A DNA stretch of 64,000 bases from NCBI RefSeq assembly GCF_009909185.1, contig NZ_JAAAMV010000026.1, positions 62,001 to 126,000 on the forward strand, written 5' to 3'. This DNA comes from Paenibacillus glycinis. Its GTDB lineage: Bacteria; Bacillota; Bacilli; Paenibacillales; Paenibacillaceae. Of this stretch, positions 1 through 8,354 are shown one piece after another (position 1 is the stretch's first letter; each line of letters starts with the position of its first letter). The translations under genes and the position numbers were made by a program. The notes under the pieces were generated by a model. That model saw only the letters and a list, made by a program, of their open reading frames with translations. It did not search any database and was not told where the DNA came from.

Positions 1-1
1 G

Positions 2-1252
2 CACAATCCGCTCTCCGAGGGTTCGGGGAGCACCGGCCTCGGGCTGTACATCTCGCGGCGGCTGATGCGGATGATGGACGGCGACATCCGGGTGGACTGG
101 TCGCAGGCCGGAGCCGGAACCCGGATGGCGGCGACGCTCCCGCTCGCGAAGGAGCCGCCTTCGAAGGCGGCCGCCATGGGCCTCGCGCAGCCGGAACCCG
201 CGGCAGCGGGCGGCTTGCATGCCGCCGCTCTGCCGCCGCTGCGGTCCGATCGCCGCACGGTGCTGGCGGTCGACGACGAGCCGTCCAATTTGCAGGTGCT
301 GTCGAGCCTGTTCGAGGGAGAATTCAACTTTCTGCACGCGACCAACGGACGGGACGCGCTCGAGCTGCTGCACGAAACGCCCGGAGTCGATCTCGTCCTG
401 CTGGACGTCATGATGCCGGGCATGTCGGGCTACGAGACCTGCCGCGAGATCCGCAAGCGGCATTCGCTGTTCGAGCTCCCGGTCATGCTGATGACCGTGC
501 TCCATTCGGCCGAGGACGTCTCGGCCGGCTTCGAGGCGGGCGCGAACGATTACGTGGTCAAGCCTTTCGATCTGCGCGAGATCCGAGCACGGACGGCGAC
601 GCTGCTGCAATTGAAGCAATCGGTCGGCGACGCGCTCAAAGCGCGGATGGATTTCCTGCAGTCGCAGATCAAGCCGCATTTTCTATTCAACGCCCTGAAC
701 GCGATCCTCTCGTTCTGCCGCACCGACGGCGCGCGGGCGGAGCAGCTGCTTACGCATCTGAGCGATTATTTGCGCAGAAGCTTCGATCCGGGGCAAGGCG
801 CCTACGTCACCGTGCAGGACGAGCTCCAGCTCGTGCATGCCTACGCGGAGATCGAGAAGGCCAGATTCGAGGAAAGGCTGGAAATACGGATGGACGTGGA
901 TGAAGCCGCGCTGCCGAAAACCTTGCTGCCGCTGTCCATTCAGCCGCTGGTGGAGAACGCGATTCGCCACGGGGTCATGCGAAAAGAAGACGGAGGGACG
1001 GTCCATGTCGCCGTAAAGGTCGAAGACGGCGCGGTACGTGTCGAGGTGCGCGACGACGGCGTCGGCATCCCGCCCGACAGGCTTCGTACGCTGCTCGACG
1101 CATCCGCGTCCGCGGACAAACCGGCACGGCAGGGCGTGGGCTTGCTTAATATTCATCTCCGGTTGATTCATTTCTTCGGAAACGGCCTCAAAATCAACAG
1201 CGCGCCGGGCGAAGGCACGACGGTCGAATACACTATCGGAAAGAGGAGCTAG
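2..1252 (+). CDS. Hybrid sensor histidine kinase, 3' part (HATPase - receiver - LytS-type kinase)
   Basis: The gene is cut by the window start; the frame is open from base 2. The first residues are the last ATP-lid box of one HATPase domain (GSTGLGLYISRRL), so a first kinase core lies upstream. After a linker comes a receiver domain with acidic pocket VDDE, phospho-acceptor Asp in LLDVMMPG (codon near 404) and the KPF lysine. A LytS/YehU-type kinase follows: QIKPHFLFNALN carries the presumptive phospho-His (codon 677-679), then an HATPase with N box VENAIRHGV and G box DDGVGIPP. Hybrid kinases of this build in Paenibacillaceae are membrane sensors, often with a 7TM-DISM or similar input domain, but the input part is not visible here. 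The stop lies 2 nt before the next start, so kinase and regulator are co-transcribed. Ligand unknown. Confidence 0.85.
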   Translation, partial: HNPLSEGSGSTGLGLYISRRLMRMMDGDIRVDWSQAGAGTRMAATLPLAKEPPSKAAAMGLAQPEPAAAGGLHAAALPPLRSDRRTVLAVDDEPSNLQVLSSLFEGEFNFLHATNGRDALELLHETPGVDLVLLDVMMPGMSGYETCREIRKRHSLFELPVMLMTVLHSAEDVSAGFEAGANDYVVKPFDLREIRARTATLLQLKQSVGDALKARMDFLQSQIKPHFLFNALNAILSFCRTDGARAEQLLTHLSDYLRRSFDPGQGAYVTVQDELQLVHAYAEIEKARFEERLEIRMDVDEAALPKTLLPLSIQPLVENAIRHGVMRKEDGGTVHVAVKVEDGAVRVEVRDDGVGIPPDRLRTLLDASASADKPARQGVGLLNIHLRLIHFFGNGLKINSAPGEGTTVEYTIGKRS

Positions 1253-1254
1253 CC

Positions 1255-2397
1255 ATGCTAAGAGCCGTCATCGTGGACGACGAAAGACCGGCGATCCGCC
1301 GGCTGCAGCAAATGCTGGATTCGCGGGAGGACATCGAGATCGTCGGCGGATTCACCAAGGCGTCGGAGGCGCTGCGGGCGTTCGCCGACCTGAAGCCGGA
1401 CGTGGCATTTCTGGATATCGAGATGCCGGAAAGGAGCGGCCTGGCGCTGGCTTCGCTGCTGCTCGATTTGCACGAGGACGTCGAGATCGTCTTCGTCACC
1501 GCTTATAATCAGTACGCCCTGGAGGCGTTCAGGGTCAATGCGGTGGATTATTTGCTCAAGCCGGTCGATCCGGCCCTGCTCGGGCATACGCTGCAGCGGA
1601 TCGGCAAACGGAAAATGCGTGTCCCGGCGGCCGCGCCGGCCCCTGCTCAAGCTCCGGAACAGGCCGCCCCGGCGCGCATGCAATGCTTCGGCAGCTTCGC
1701 GGTCACAGGGATCGACGGGCAGCCGGTCCGCTTTCCGACGGCGAAGGCGGAAGAGCTGCTGGCTTATTTTCTGGTGCACAGCGGCACGGAGCTGTCCAAG
1801 TGGAAGATATGCGAAGCGTTATGGCCGGACCACGAGCCGGATAAGGCGGAGCATAACCTGCACACGTCCGTCTACCGGATGAAGAAGACGCTGCAGGAGA
1901 ACGGCATCGGCGTGAAGCTCGCCTCCCGAAAAGGCGTGTACCGCCTGGAGCCGCCCGATTCTTGCGACTACTTGGCTTGGCGCGCATCCGTCGGCCGCGG
2001 TTCCGATTCCCTGCTCCCGGATACGGAGGAAGCGGAAAGGCTGTTGTACCGTTATCGCGGCACGCTTTTCGGGGACAAGGATTATCCGTGGTGCGAGCCG
2101 GAGCGGGAACGCGTCCGCAAAAGCTTCGCCGAGCATGCCAAGCAGGTCGTTCGGACCTTCATGGACGCGGAAAATCACGAGCGGGCGCAAGACCTGCTTC
2201 AATTCCTGCTCGACCGGGTGCCGGACGACGAGGCGGCGCATGAACGACTGCTCGGCATATACGCCCATCGGCAGGACCGGACGGCCTTTTTCGCCCACTA
2301 CAAGAAAATGGAACATTGGCTCCAGAAGGAAGTCGGGATCGCCCCGTCCGCGTCCATGAAGAAGCTGTATAAAAAAATGAAGGCGGAACTGAAATAA
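1255..2397 (+). CDS. Response regulator, receiver - winged helix - BTAD (SARP-like)
   Basis: 380 aa. Residues 1-120 form a LytTR-type receiver (VDDERP; phospho-acceptor D54 in FLDIEMPERSG; YLLKPVD). A proline/alanine linker (about 125-142) leads to an OmpR-like winged helix (about 145-235, with WKICEALWPD and a KGVYRLEP wing) and then a bacterial transcriptional activator domain of TPR-like helices to the C-terminus. This is the SARP-like architecture usually encoded beside LytS-type hybrid kinases in Paenibacillaceae. It is almost certainly the DNA-binding partner of the kinase 2 nt upstream. Targets are not shown by the sequence; the giant surface-protein genes immediately downstream are the natural candidates, which is an inference from position only. 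Confidence 0.88.
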   Translation: MLRAVIVDDERPAIRRLQQMLDSREDIEIVGGFTKASEALRAFADLKPDVAFLDIEMPERSGLALASLLLDLHEDVEIVFVTAYNQYALEAFRVNAVDYLLKPVDPALLGHTLQRIGKRKMRVPAAAPAPAQAPEQAAPARMQCFGSFAVTGIDGQPVRFPTAKAEELLAYFLVHSGTELSKWKICEALWPDHEPDKAEHNLHTSVYRMKKTLQENGIGVKLASRKGVYRLEPPDSCDYLAWRASVGRGSDSLLPDTEEAERLLYRYRGTLFGDKDYPWCEPERERVRKSFAEHAKQVVRTFMDAENHERAQDLLQFLLDRVPDDEAAHERLLGIYAHRQDRTAFFAHYKKMEHWLQKEVGIAPSASMKKLYKKMKAELK

Positions 2398-2398
2398 C

Positions 2399-2443
2399 AA
2401 GCTGCGAAGCATGCCGAGACGCATGTTCGCAGCTTGTTTTTTT
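2399..2443 (+). terminator. Rho-independent terminator after the two-component genes
   Basis: A long stem (AAGCTGCGAA pairing with TTCGCAGCTT, extended inward by CATGC/GCATG around one bulged G) is followed by a run of seven T. It separates the two-component pair from the giant surface-protein gene. Confidence 0.9.
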
Positions 2444-2547
2444 GTTGCAAAACCTCGATTTCTGTCAAAGCTTGTCAGCGATCTGTGAGAATCGGCGCGT
2501 AGTATAGGTATTTGGAATCAGTATTTTTGCCGGGAGGCTCAAGTGGA

Positions 2548-5500
2548 ATGGAAACTAGCCGAAAGATCAGAAAACGAATGGCGGAAGCATTGCTTATCTG
2601 CCTGCTGTTCACGCTGCTGCCCGCATGGATGCCGCAGCGGGCGGATGCGGCGAGCGCCGACCTGGAGATCACCTTCGGGGCAGGCACGCATATCGGCAAT
2701 TTGACGTATGCGGCGGACAACGCGTTTATTAACTTTGCCAGCAGCCAGCCGGGCTTCGGTTTCTCGAAGAGCGGCGGCGCTTCGCATAATCCCGATGACG
2801 GCGACGTCTTCGTGCATTCCGGGGAATCGGCGCGCTACGAGATCGACGTGGCCGGCAATCCCGCGCTGAAGGCGCTGGCGCAGAGCGGCGAGGCGCAGGT
2901 CGTCGTCGGATGGAGCCACCTGGATTGGGTCGAGCAGGGAAGCGGCTGCGGTTTTCTCGGCGCGTTCAAGTGCTTCGGAGGCACGAACGCGTCGATTACG
3001 GTCGACGGGGACGTCGTCGTCCAAGACGAGGCGTGGGACGGCGGGACGCCAGCCAAGAGCGCCACGGTGTCGATCACCCCGAATTCCGTCATCGTCATCG
3101 ATGCCCGGGGAGTCCGGGACGGCACCGATGCGCCTGCCGGACCGCGCGGCGTCTATGTCAAATTTCAGGATAAAGTCCGTCCGAAGATGACCGATTACAC
3201 GTTCACCGGCAACGGCGAGGAATGGCCCAACACCAAGATCAACCAGGAAGAGCTGTACGTCAAGAAAGGCGAGAATATCCGCCTGAGCTACAACTTCGAC
3301 GAGCCGGTGCGGCCGACGACGATCGTTGCCGGGAACGCCGACGCCTTCCTGAAGCAGCCGTTGTTCGTCAACCCGGCCGGAACCGGCCTGCCCGCCTCGG
3401 GACAGGCGCAGTATTTGACCAGCCAGACCTATGCGAAGAGCGATTTTTCGGCGAATCAGGGGGACCAGTACCAGTACTTCAAATTCCCGCTGAACAAGAA
3501 CATCGTCTATCAATATACCGGCGTCCAGTTCCATAACAGCGGCAACAACCCCTTGGAACCGCGCATCGTCGTCGATCCGCGGCAGGATACGTCGGGCGAT
3601 CCGCCGATCGACCAGCCGCTGGAGAAGAAATTCAAGGACGCCGTATTCGCCGACGCGGCGGGCAACGTGGCGGCGATCGTCTTCCCGGGCACGGCAAGCG
3701 GCGGCAGCAACGACTATTTGAAAGGCAAGACCGGCAACCCCTTCGATTACGAACGGGGCGGCTATCGGATCATCGTCGACGCGGTGCCGCCGAAATACAC
3801 CAAGGTCGGCAACGGCGTTCAGCCGCAAATATTGACGGGCGTCAACCTCAACGACAAGGACGCGTTCGACTTTACGCTGCAGCTGTCGGAGGCGGCGGTC
3901 GTCAAGCGGGGCTGGGACGTCACGCGGACGTTCCTGCTCCTGAACAACGGCTTGAAGGCCAACTACGCGGCGGGCGAAGGCACGGACAGATGGACGTTCC
4001 ATCTCCAGATTCCGGCCGGGACCGCGGTGGAAGCGCCGCTCCTCAAGGTGATCGCGCTGACCAATGACGCCGCTCCCGTCAACCCGGCGACGGGCAAGCC
4101 GTCCGATACCGACGTGCTGCAGGATTATGCGGGCAATATGCTGATCGAGCCGGCCAATTACGACGGCATCTGGCCTCCGGACCCGAGCGCCGACGACCGG
4201 GCGAGCGTCAATTCGAAGATCGACTGGGCCGGGCTGTCCATCGACAACACGCCGCCGACGATCGCCGTGCATTACGAGAACGGCGGGGCGAGCGACCAGG
4301 CCTATGCGCGGGACGGCAAGGTGACGATCGACGCCAACGACGCCCCGATCATCGTGCCGCCGCTTGATCCGGAGAATCCCGGCACGACCCGTCCGAGCAA
4401 GGGCATCTACCGGCCGTCGAACCTGACGGGCTCGGGGGCGCCGGCGGTCGGATTGGTCTACTACGCGTGGACCCGCAGCGCGGACGATCCGTTGGCGGGC
4501 AAGGAGGACGACCATTTCGCGGCGGTGAAACGGTACGCGTTGTCCGGCAAGCAGCCGAGAGAGGATCTATATCCGGACGACACCGCGCTGGCCGAGTTGA
4601 ACCTGAGCGTGGCCAACAACAAGACGAACCTGCTTCCGCTGCCTGCGGAGGCGCTGACTCCGGAGGGCAGCGGCGAATGGTTCCTGCATGTCTGGACCGC
4701 CGACATGACCTGGGATTCGGCCCGCGAGCTCATGCAGGAGCAGAAGAAGGACGCCTATATCACGGATCATCCGGCCGAATACGAGGGCTGGTATAACGAA
4801 GCGCCGGGCTCGGACGCGGACAAGACGTTCTACGCCAACAACAAGGCGCTGGCGGCCGTGGGCAACTACGCCGATCTGAACGTTTGGACGCTCGCCGATT
4901 ACATGGAAGAAGACTCCAACTGGACGCACGGCGTCGCCGTGGACAAGCTGGACAACCGCGCGCCGGAAATTTCCTTCGACGGGACGACCGGCGACAATAC
5001 CGCCGCCGTGCAGGTGAAGGTGACGGTCAAGGATCCGCACAGCGGAGTGCGGACGAGCGAGTATCAATGGGCGAAGGCAGGCAGCGGGCCGCAGGACGTC
5101 GATTGGAAGCCGCTTGCGAATGCGGGGAATACGCTGGAGCTGTCGACGCTCAGCGACGTGATCGAGGACGGCAGCTACGTCCTCTACGTCAGATCCACCG
5201 ACAACGCGGGTAATCTCTCGGCGGTCAACAGCGAAGCCGTAACGGTCAATTCCGCGAACGCGGTTACCGGCAGCTTCGAGCCGGAGCCAGAGGCGGACGT
5301 TTACTTGCAGAGCTACGACGTCAAGTTCCGGCTGGGCGGGACGCTGCTGCAGCCGCAAGCGCAGGAAGCCGCGGAAAATGCCGGCGGCGCGCAGGACGCA
5401 GAAGGTACAGGCGCAGGCAAGCCTGACGCAGCCGGGGACGGCTCAGGCGATAGCGGTGCTGCAGGACAACCGGAGGCGGATGCCGAGAACGCGGATACGG

Positions 5501-8241
5501 ATCAAGCGTCCGCCGGCAACAACGCGGCCGATGCCGCGGGCGAACCCGCCGGCGATGCCGGGGCCAATGGGGACGAAACCGCGGCCGATCCGTCCGGCGA
5601 CCCCGCCGCGAACGAGCCCGGAGGCGAGAACCATTCGTCCGCTGCCGCCGCGGCGAACGAAGCGCTGGACTCGCTCTTCGTGGGCTATGCGTTCAGCGAC
5701 AGCGCGGTTCAACCGTCCGGCGACGCGGCCTATGCGCCGCTGATCGCGGACGGGACCGACGCCGACGGATCGCTGAGCTATACGATACCGGCCGACAAGA
5801 CGGCGAACGGCAAAACGTACGTCCACGTCGTCGCGAGGACGAAGCAGTCCGGCGTGCTCAAAAACTACTATTTCTCAAAGGCGTATTTCTTCGATAACGA
5901 AGCGCCCGAGGTCGCGTTCGGCCGGACCGGCTCCGACTATCCGCAGCCGTCCGCGAGCGTGGCGGTCAGCGTGACGGAGCCGTACAGCAAGAGCGGCGCC
6001 TACGCGCGCTACCAGTTCGCCAAGGAGGACCAGCCGGCGCCCGACGCGGCCGCTTCCGGCTGGCAGGAGCTCGGCGACGGCGCGACGGTGACGGTGGACA
6101 ATTCGCAGCTCCAGCCCGGCGAGACGGCGCGCTACATCTTGTACGTGCTGGCCGCCGACGGCGCGGGCAACGCGGGCATCGTCCATACCGGGACATTCAA
6201 TATATCGAAGCAGGCCGACGATATTCCGCCCTCCTCCGTATCCGCCGGACTTCTGTACGTGAACGGGGACGCGCAGGACGGGTTCACGGCGATCGTGAAG
6301 CTCGGCCTCGGCGCGGAGGACAAGACGGGCTATGAATATTCGGTGTCTCAGGACGGCGGGGAGAGCTGGGTGAAATGGGCCCCGTATACGAACTTCGTCG
6401 CCTTGAAGGTGCCGACGGACGACCCGGCCAAGTTGTCGATTCAGGTCAAGTTCCGCACCCCCGGCGGCGTCATCGGCGACCCGGCGGCGCTCGACGCGTC
6501 GGGCGTCTCCGCGGACGAGCCGGTCTATGCGCTTGCGTCCTTGAGCACGACGCGGCCGGTCACGCCCGCCAAGGGCGTCGACGTGAGCGTAACGGCCCCG
6601 CTCGGCATCAAGGTGACGCCGGCCAAGGTCAATCCGTCGGTGCCGGTACGCGCCGGCAATACGTTCAAGGTCAACGCGAGCGGCGTGTATGCCTTCGATC
6701 TGAAGGATATCGCCGACGGCAGCCGCACGGCCACGCTCTACATCTCCGTGGCGAACGTCGACGGGGACAAGCCGCGCGCGGAGGTCGAGTCGCTTCACCC
6801 CGGCCCGACGAACGGCAACGTGACGGTGCAGCTGACCGGCCTATCCGAGCCGGCGAGGGTGCTTAACAACAACGGCAGAACGTCGTACACCTTTACGGAG
6901 AACGGCGAATTCACCTTCCAGATCATGGACGAGGCGGGCAATACGAGCGACATTCCGGCTACCGTGAACAACATCCGCAAGGATGCGCCGCGGGTCAAGA
7001 TCGTGCGCTCTTACGCTTTCGGCGAGAACGACAGCCAGCGCTTCGGCACGATCACGGACGACGAGGGCAACGTGCTCTATGCGTCCGGCGTCAATCTGAC
7101 GGTCGTCAAGGCGGATAACGACGCCGAGGATTTCACGGTGATGAACGGCAAGGACACCGTGACGATGCAGAAGAACGGCACGGCGTCCTTCATCGTGACG
7201 GACCGCTACGGCAACACGAGCCTGGTCAAGGAAACGGTCGACAACCTGATCGGCGCTCCGCCGACGACGGAGAAGATCGAGTACGCGTTCGTCGACGCGA
7301 ACGGCGCTCCGCTGCCGCAGGACCGGATCAAGACGATCGGCGGCAAGCCGTATGCCAGGGGTTACGTGAAAGCGACGCTGACCGGTCGGATCGAGGCGCC
7401 GAACCGCGTATTCGCCGGGCCGACCGCGCTGTGGGACGCGCAGAGCGGCGAGTACACGAACGAAGTCGGCGGCCCGGACGGCAAATTCAGTTATTCGCGG
7501 CTGTATGCGGCGAACGGCGTGACGATGGTCGCGCTCTCCGACCTGCTCGGCAGCGTCAGGAAAATTCCGGTGGAGATCGCGGGGCTGGATAATACGCCGC
7601 CGACGATCGAACCGGCGCTGTCCGCGGTGGGCCTGGTCAAGACGGACCTGGCGAAGCAGGGCCTCGCGAAGGATCCGGTTACGGGAGGCTACGTCCTTAC
7701 CGGCGACAAGGCCAAGTCGCTGGGGTTCGGCGGATTCGCGGTCGCCGACAACGTGTCGGCGGCGGAGAACGTCCGCGTCAGCATCGCCGGGCTGGACATG
7801 GCCAAGCTGGGCGTGCCGCAGCAGGTCACGTATACCGCGCTCGACGAGGTCGGCAACAAGGCGACCGCCACCCAATACGTCACGGTCGTCGCGGACGGCG
7901 GCATGCATATATTCGCCGACGGCGCGCTGATCTCGGCCTTCTCGGCGACGACGGCGATCTTCGACCGGAACACGCTGACGTTCAACGTGACCAATTTCAA
8001 TCTGGTGAACGTGGGCGGGCAAGAGCAGGCGAACGAGAAGGGCACGTTCGATCTGATGTACCAATCGGGCTTGTTCCGGGAAGGCCAGCTCAAGTACATC
8101 GCCACGGACATCTCGTACGGCGATCTAGTGAAAGGAAATTTCAAGGTGACCTTCCCGAGCGCGGGCTGGTATACGATCATCGTCCGCAACCAGGAGCGGG
8201 AGCGCGAATTCGCGACCTTTTTCATCAGCAAAACGAATTAG
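2548..8241 (+). CDS. Giant exported Ig-like repeat protein, no SLH anchor
   Basis: 1,897 aa. The ATG at 2548 is chosen because GGGAGG ends 10 nt upstream and the reading starts directly with a signal peptide (METSRKIRKRM, hydrophobic core, cut near RADAAS); an in-frame TTG at 2512 has no ribosome site. The rest is beta-rich with Ig-like modules that share hinge phrases such as DNTPPTI, DNRAPEISF, FDNEAPEV and DNTPPTIEP and endings such as STDNAGNLS, typical of bacterial Ig-like domains in cell-surface proteins. Residues about 935-1040 are a low-complexity Ala/Gly/Asp/Glu/Asn/Pro segment inside one module. The C-terminus (WYTIIVRNQ...FISKTN) has no SLH, LPXTG or transmembrane anchor, so the protein is secreted or held by its SLH-bearing neighbours. 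Its binding partner or substrate cannot be told. Confidence 0.8.
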   Translation: METSRKIRKRMAEALLICLLFTLLPAWMPQRADAASADLEITFGAGTHIGNLTYAADNAFINFASSQPGFGFSKSGGASHNPDDGDVFVHSGESARYEIDVAGNPALKALAQSGEAQVVVGWSHLDWVEQGSGCGFLGAFKCFGGTNASITVDGDVVVQDEAWDGGTPAKSATVSITPNSVIVIDARGVRDGTDAPAGPRGVYVKFQDKVRPKMTDYTFTGNGEEWPNTKINQEELYVKKGENIRLSYNFDEPVRPTTIVAGNADAFLKQPLFVNPAGTGLPASGQAQYLTSQTYAKSDFSANQGDQYQYFKFPLNKNIVYQYTGVQFHNSGNNPLEPRIVVDPRQDTSGDPPIDQPLEKKFKDAVFADAAGNVAAIVFPGTASGGSNDYLKGKTGNPFDYERGGYRIIVDAVPPKYTKVGNGVQPQILTGVNLNDKDAFDFTLQLSEAAVVKRGWDVTRTFLLLNNGLKANYAAGEGTDRWTFHLQIPAGTAVEAPLLKVIALTNDAAPVNPATGKPSDTDVLQDYAGNMLIEPANYDGIWPPDPSADDRASVNSKIDWAGLSIDNTPPTIAVHYENGGASDQAYARDGKVTIDANDAPIIVPPLDPENPGTTRPSKGIYRPSNLTGSGAPAVGLVYYAWTRSADDPLAGKEDDHFAAVKRYALSGKQPREDLYPDDTALAELNLSVANNKTNLLPLPAEALTPEGSGEWFLHVWTADMTWDSARELMQEQKKDAYITDHPAEYEGWYNEAPGSDADKTFYANNKALAAVGNYADLNVWTLADYMEEDSNWTHGVAVDKLDNRAPEISFDGTTGDNTAAVQVKVTVKDPHSGVRTSEYQWAKAGSGPQDVDWKPLANAGNTLELSTLSDVIEDGSYVLYVRSTDNAGNLSAVNSEAVTVNSANAVTGSFEPEPEADVYLQSYDVKFRLGGTLLQPQAQEAAENAGGAQDAEGTGAGKPDAAGDGSGDSGAAGQPEADAENADTDQASAGNNAADAAGEPAGDAGANGDETAADPSGDPAANEPGGENHSSAAAAANEALDSLFVGYAFSDSAVQPSGDAAYAPLIADGTDADGSLSYTIPADKTANGKTYVHVVARTKQSGVLKNYYFSKAYFFDNEAPEVAFGRTGSDYPQPSASVAVSVTEPYSKSGAYARYQFAKEDQPAPDAAASGWQELGDGATVTVDNSQLQPGETARYILYVLAADGAGNAGIVHTGTFNISKQADDIPPSSVSAGLLYVNGDAQDGFTAIVKLGLGAEDKTGYEYSVSQDGGESWVKWAPYTNFVALKVPTDDPAKLSIQVKFRTPGGVIGDPAALDASGVSADEPVYALASLSTTRPVTPAKGVDVSVTAPLGIKVTPAKVNPSVPVRAGNTFKVNASGVYAFDLKDIADGSRTATLYISVANVDGDKPRAEVESLHPGPTNGNVTVQLTGLSEPARVLNNNGRTSYTFTENGEFTFQIMDEAGNTSDIPATVNNIRKDAPRVKIVRSYAFGENDSQRFGTITDDEGNVLYASGVNLTVVKADNDAEDFTVMNGKDTVTMQKNGTASFIVTDRYGNTSLVKETVDNLIGAPPTTEKIEYAFVDANGAPLPQDRIKTIGGKPYARGYVKATLTGRIEAPNRVFAGPTALWDAQSGEYTNEVGGPDGKFSYSRLYAANGVTMVALSDLLGSVRKIPVEIAGLDNTPPTIEPALSAVGLVKTDLAKQGLAKDPVTGGYVLTGDKAKSLGFGGFAVADNVSAAENVRVSIAGLDMAKLGVPQQVTYTALDEVGNKATATQYVTVVADGGMHIFADGALISAFSATTAIFDRNTLTFNVTNFNLVNVGGQEQANEKGTFDLMYQSGLFREGQLKYIATDISYGDLVKGNFKVTFPSAGWYTIIVRNQEREREFATFFISKTN

Positions 8242-8354
8242 AGCGAAGTCTCGGCCGCCTCGGCGGCAAGCGCGGGAAGGAAAGGCGGCCAAGCCGGCCG
8301 CCGTTTCGCTCCCGGAAGCACACATATCGGAGACTTCGGAGGAGGCATTCGGCT
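8242..8354 (+). other. Short intergenic region with GC hairpin, no T-run
   Basis: A GGCGGCC/GGCCGCC stem at 8284-8302 lies between the first two giant genes, inside a wider imperfect pairing (GAAGTCTC near 8245 with GAGACTTC near 8331). No T-run follows, so it is not a standard terminator. It may limit read-through or stabilise mRNA; the two genes are probably at least partly co-transcribed. Confidence 0.4.

Noticed and set aside
2539-4515. Long minus-strand open frame
   Set aside because: Shadow of the first giant gene; no start signal or domain.
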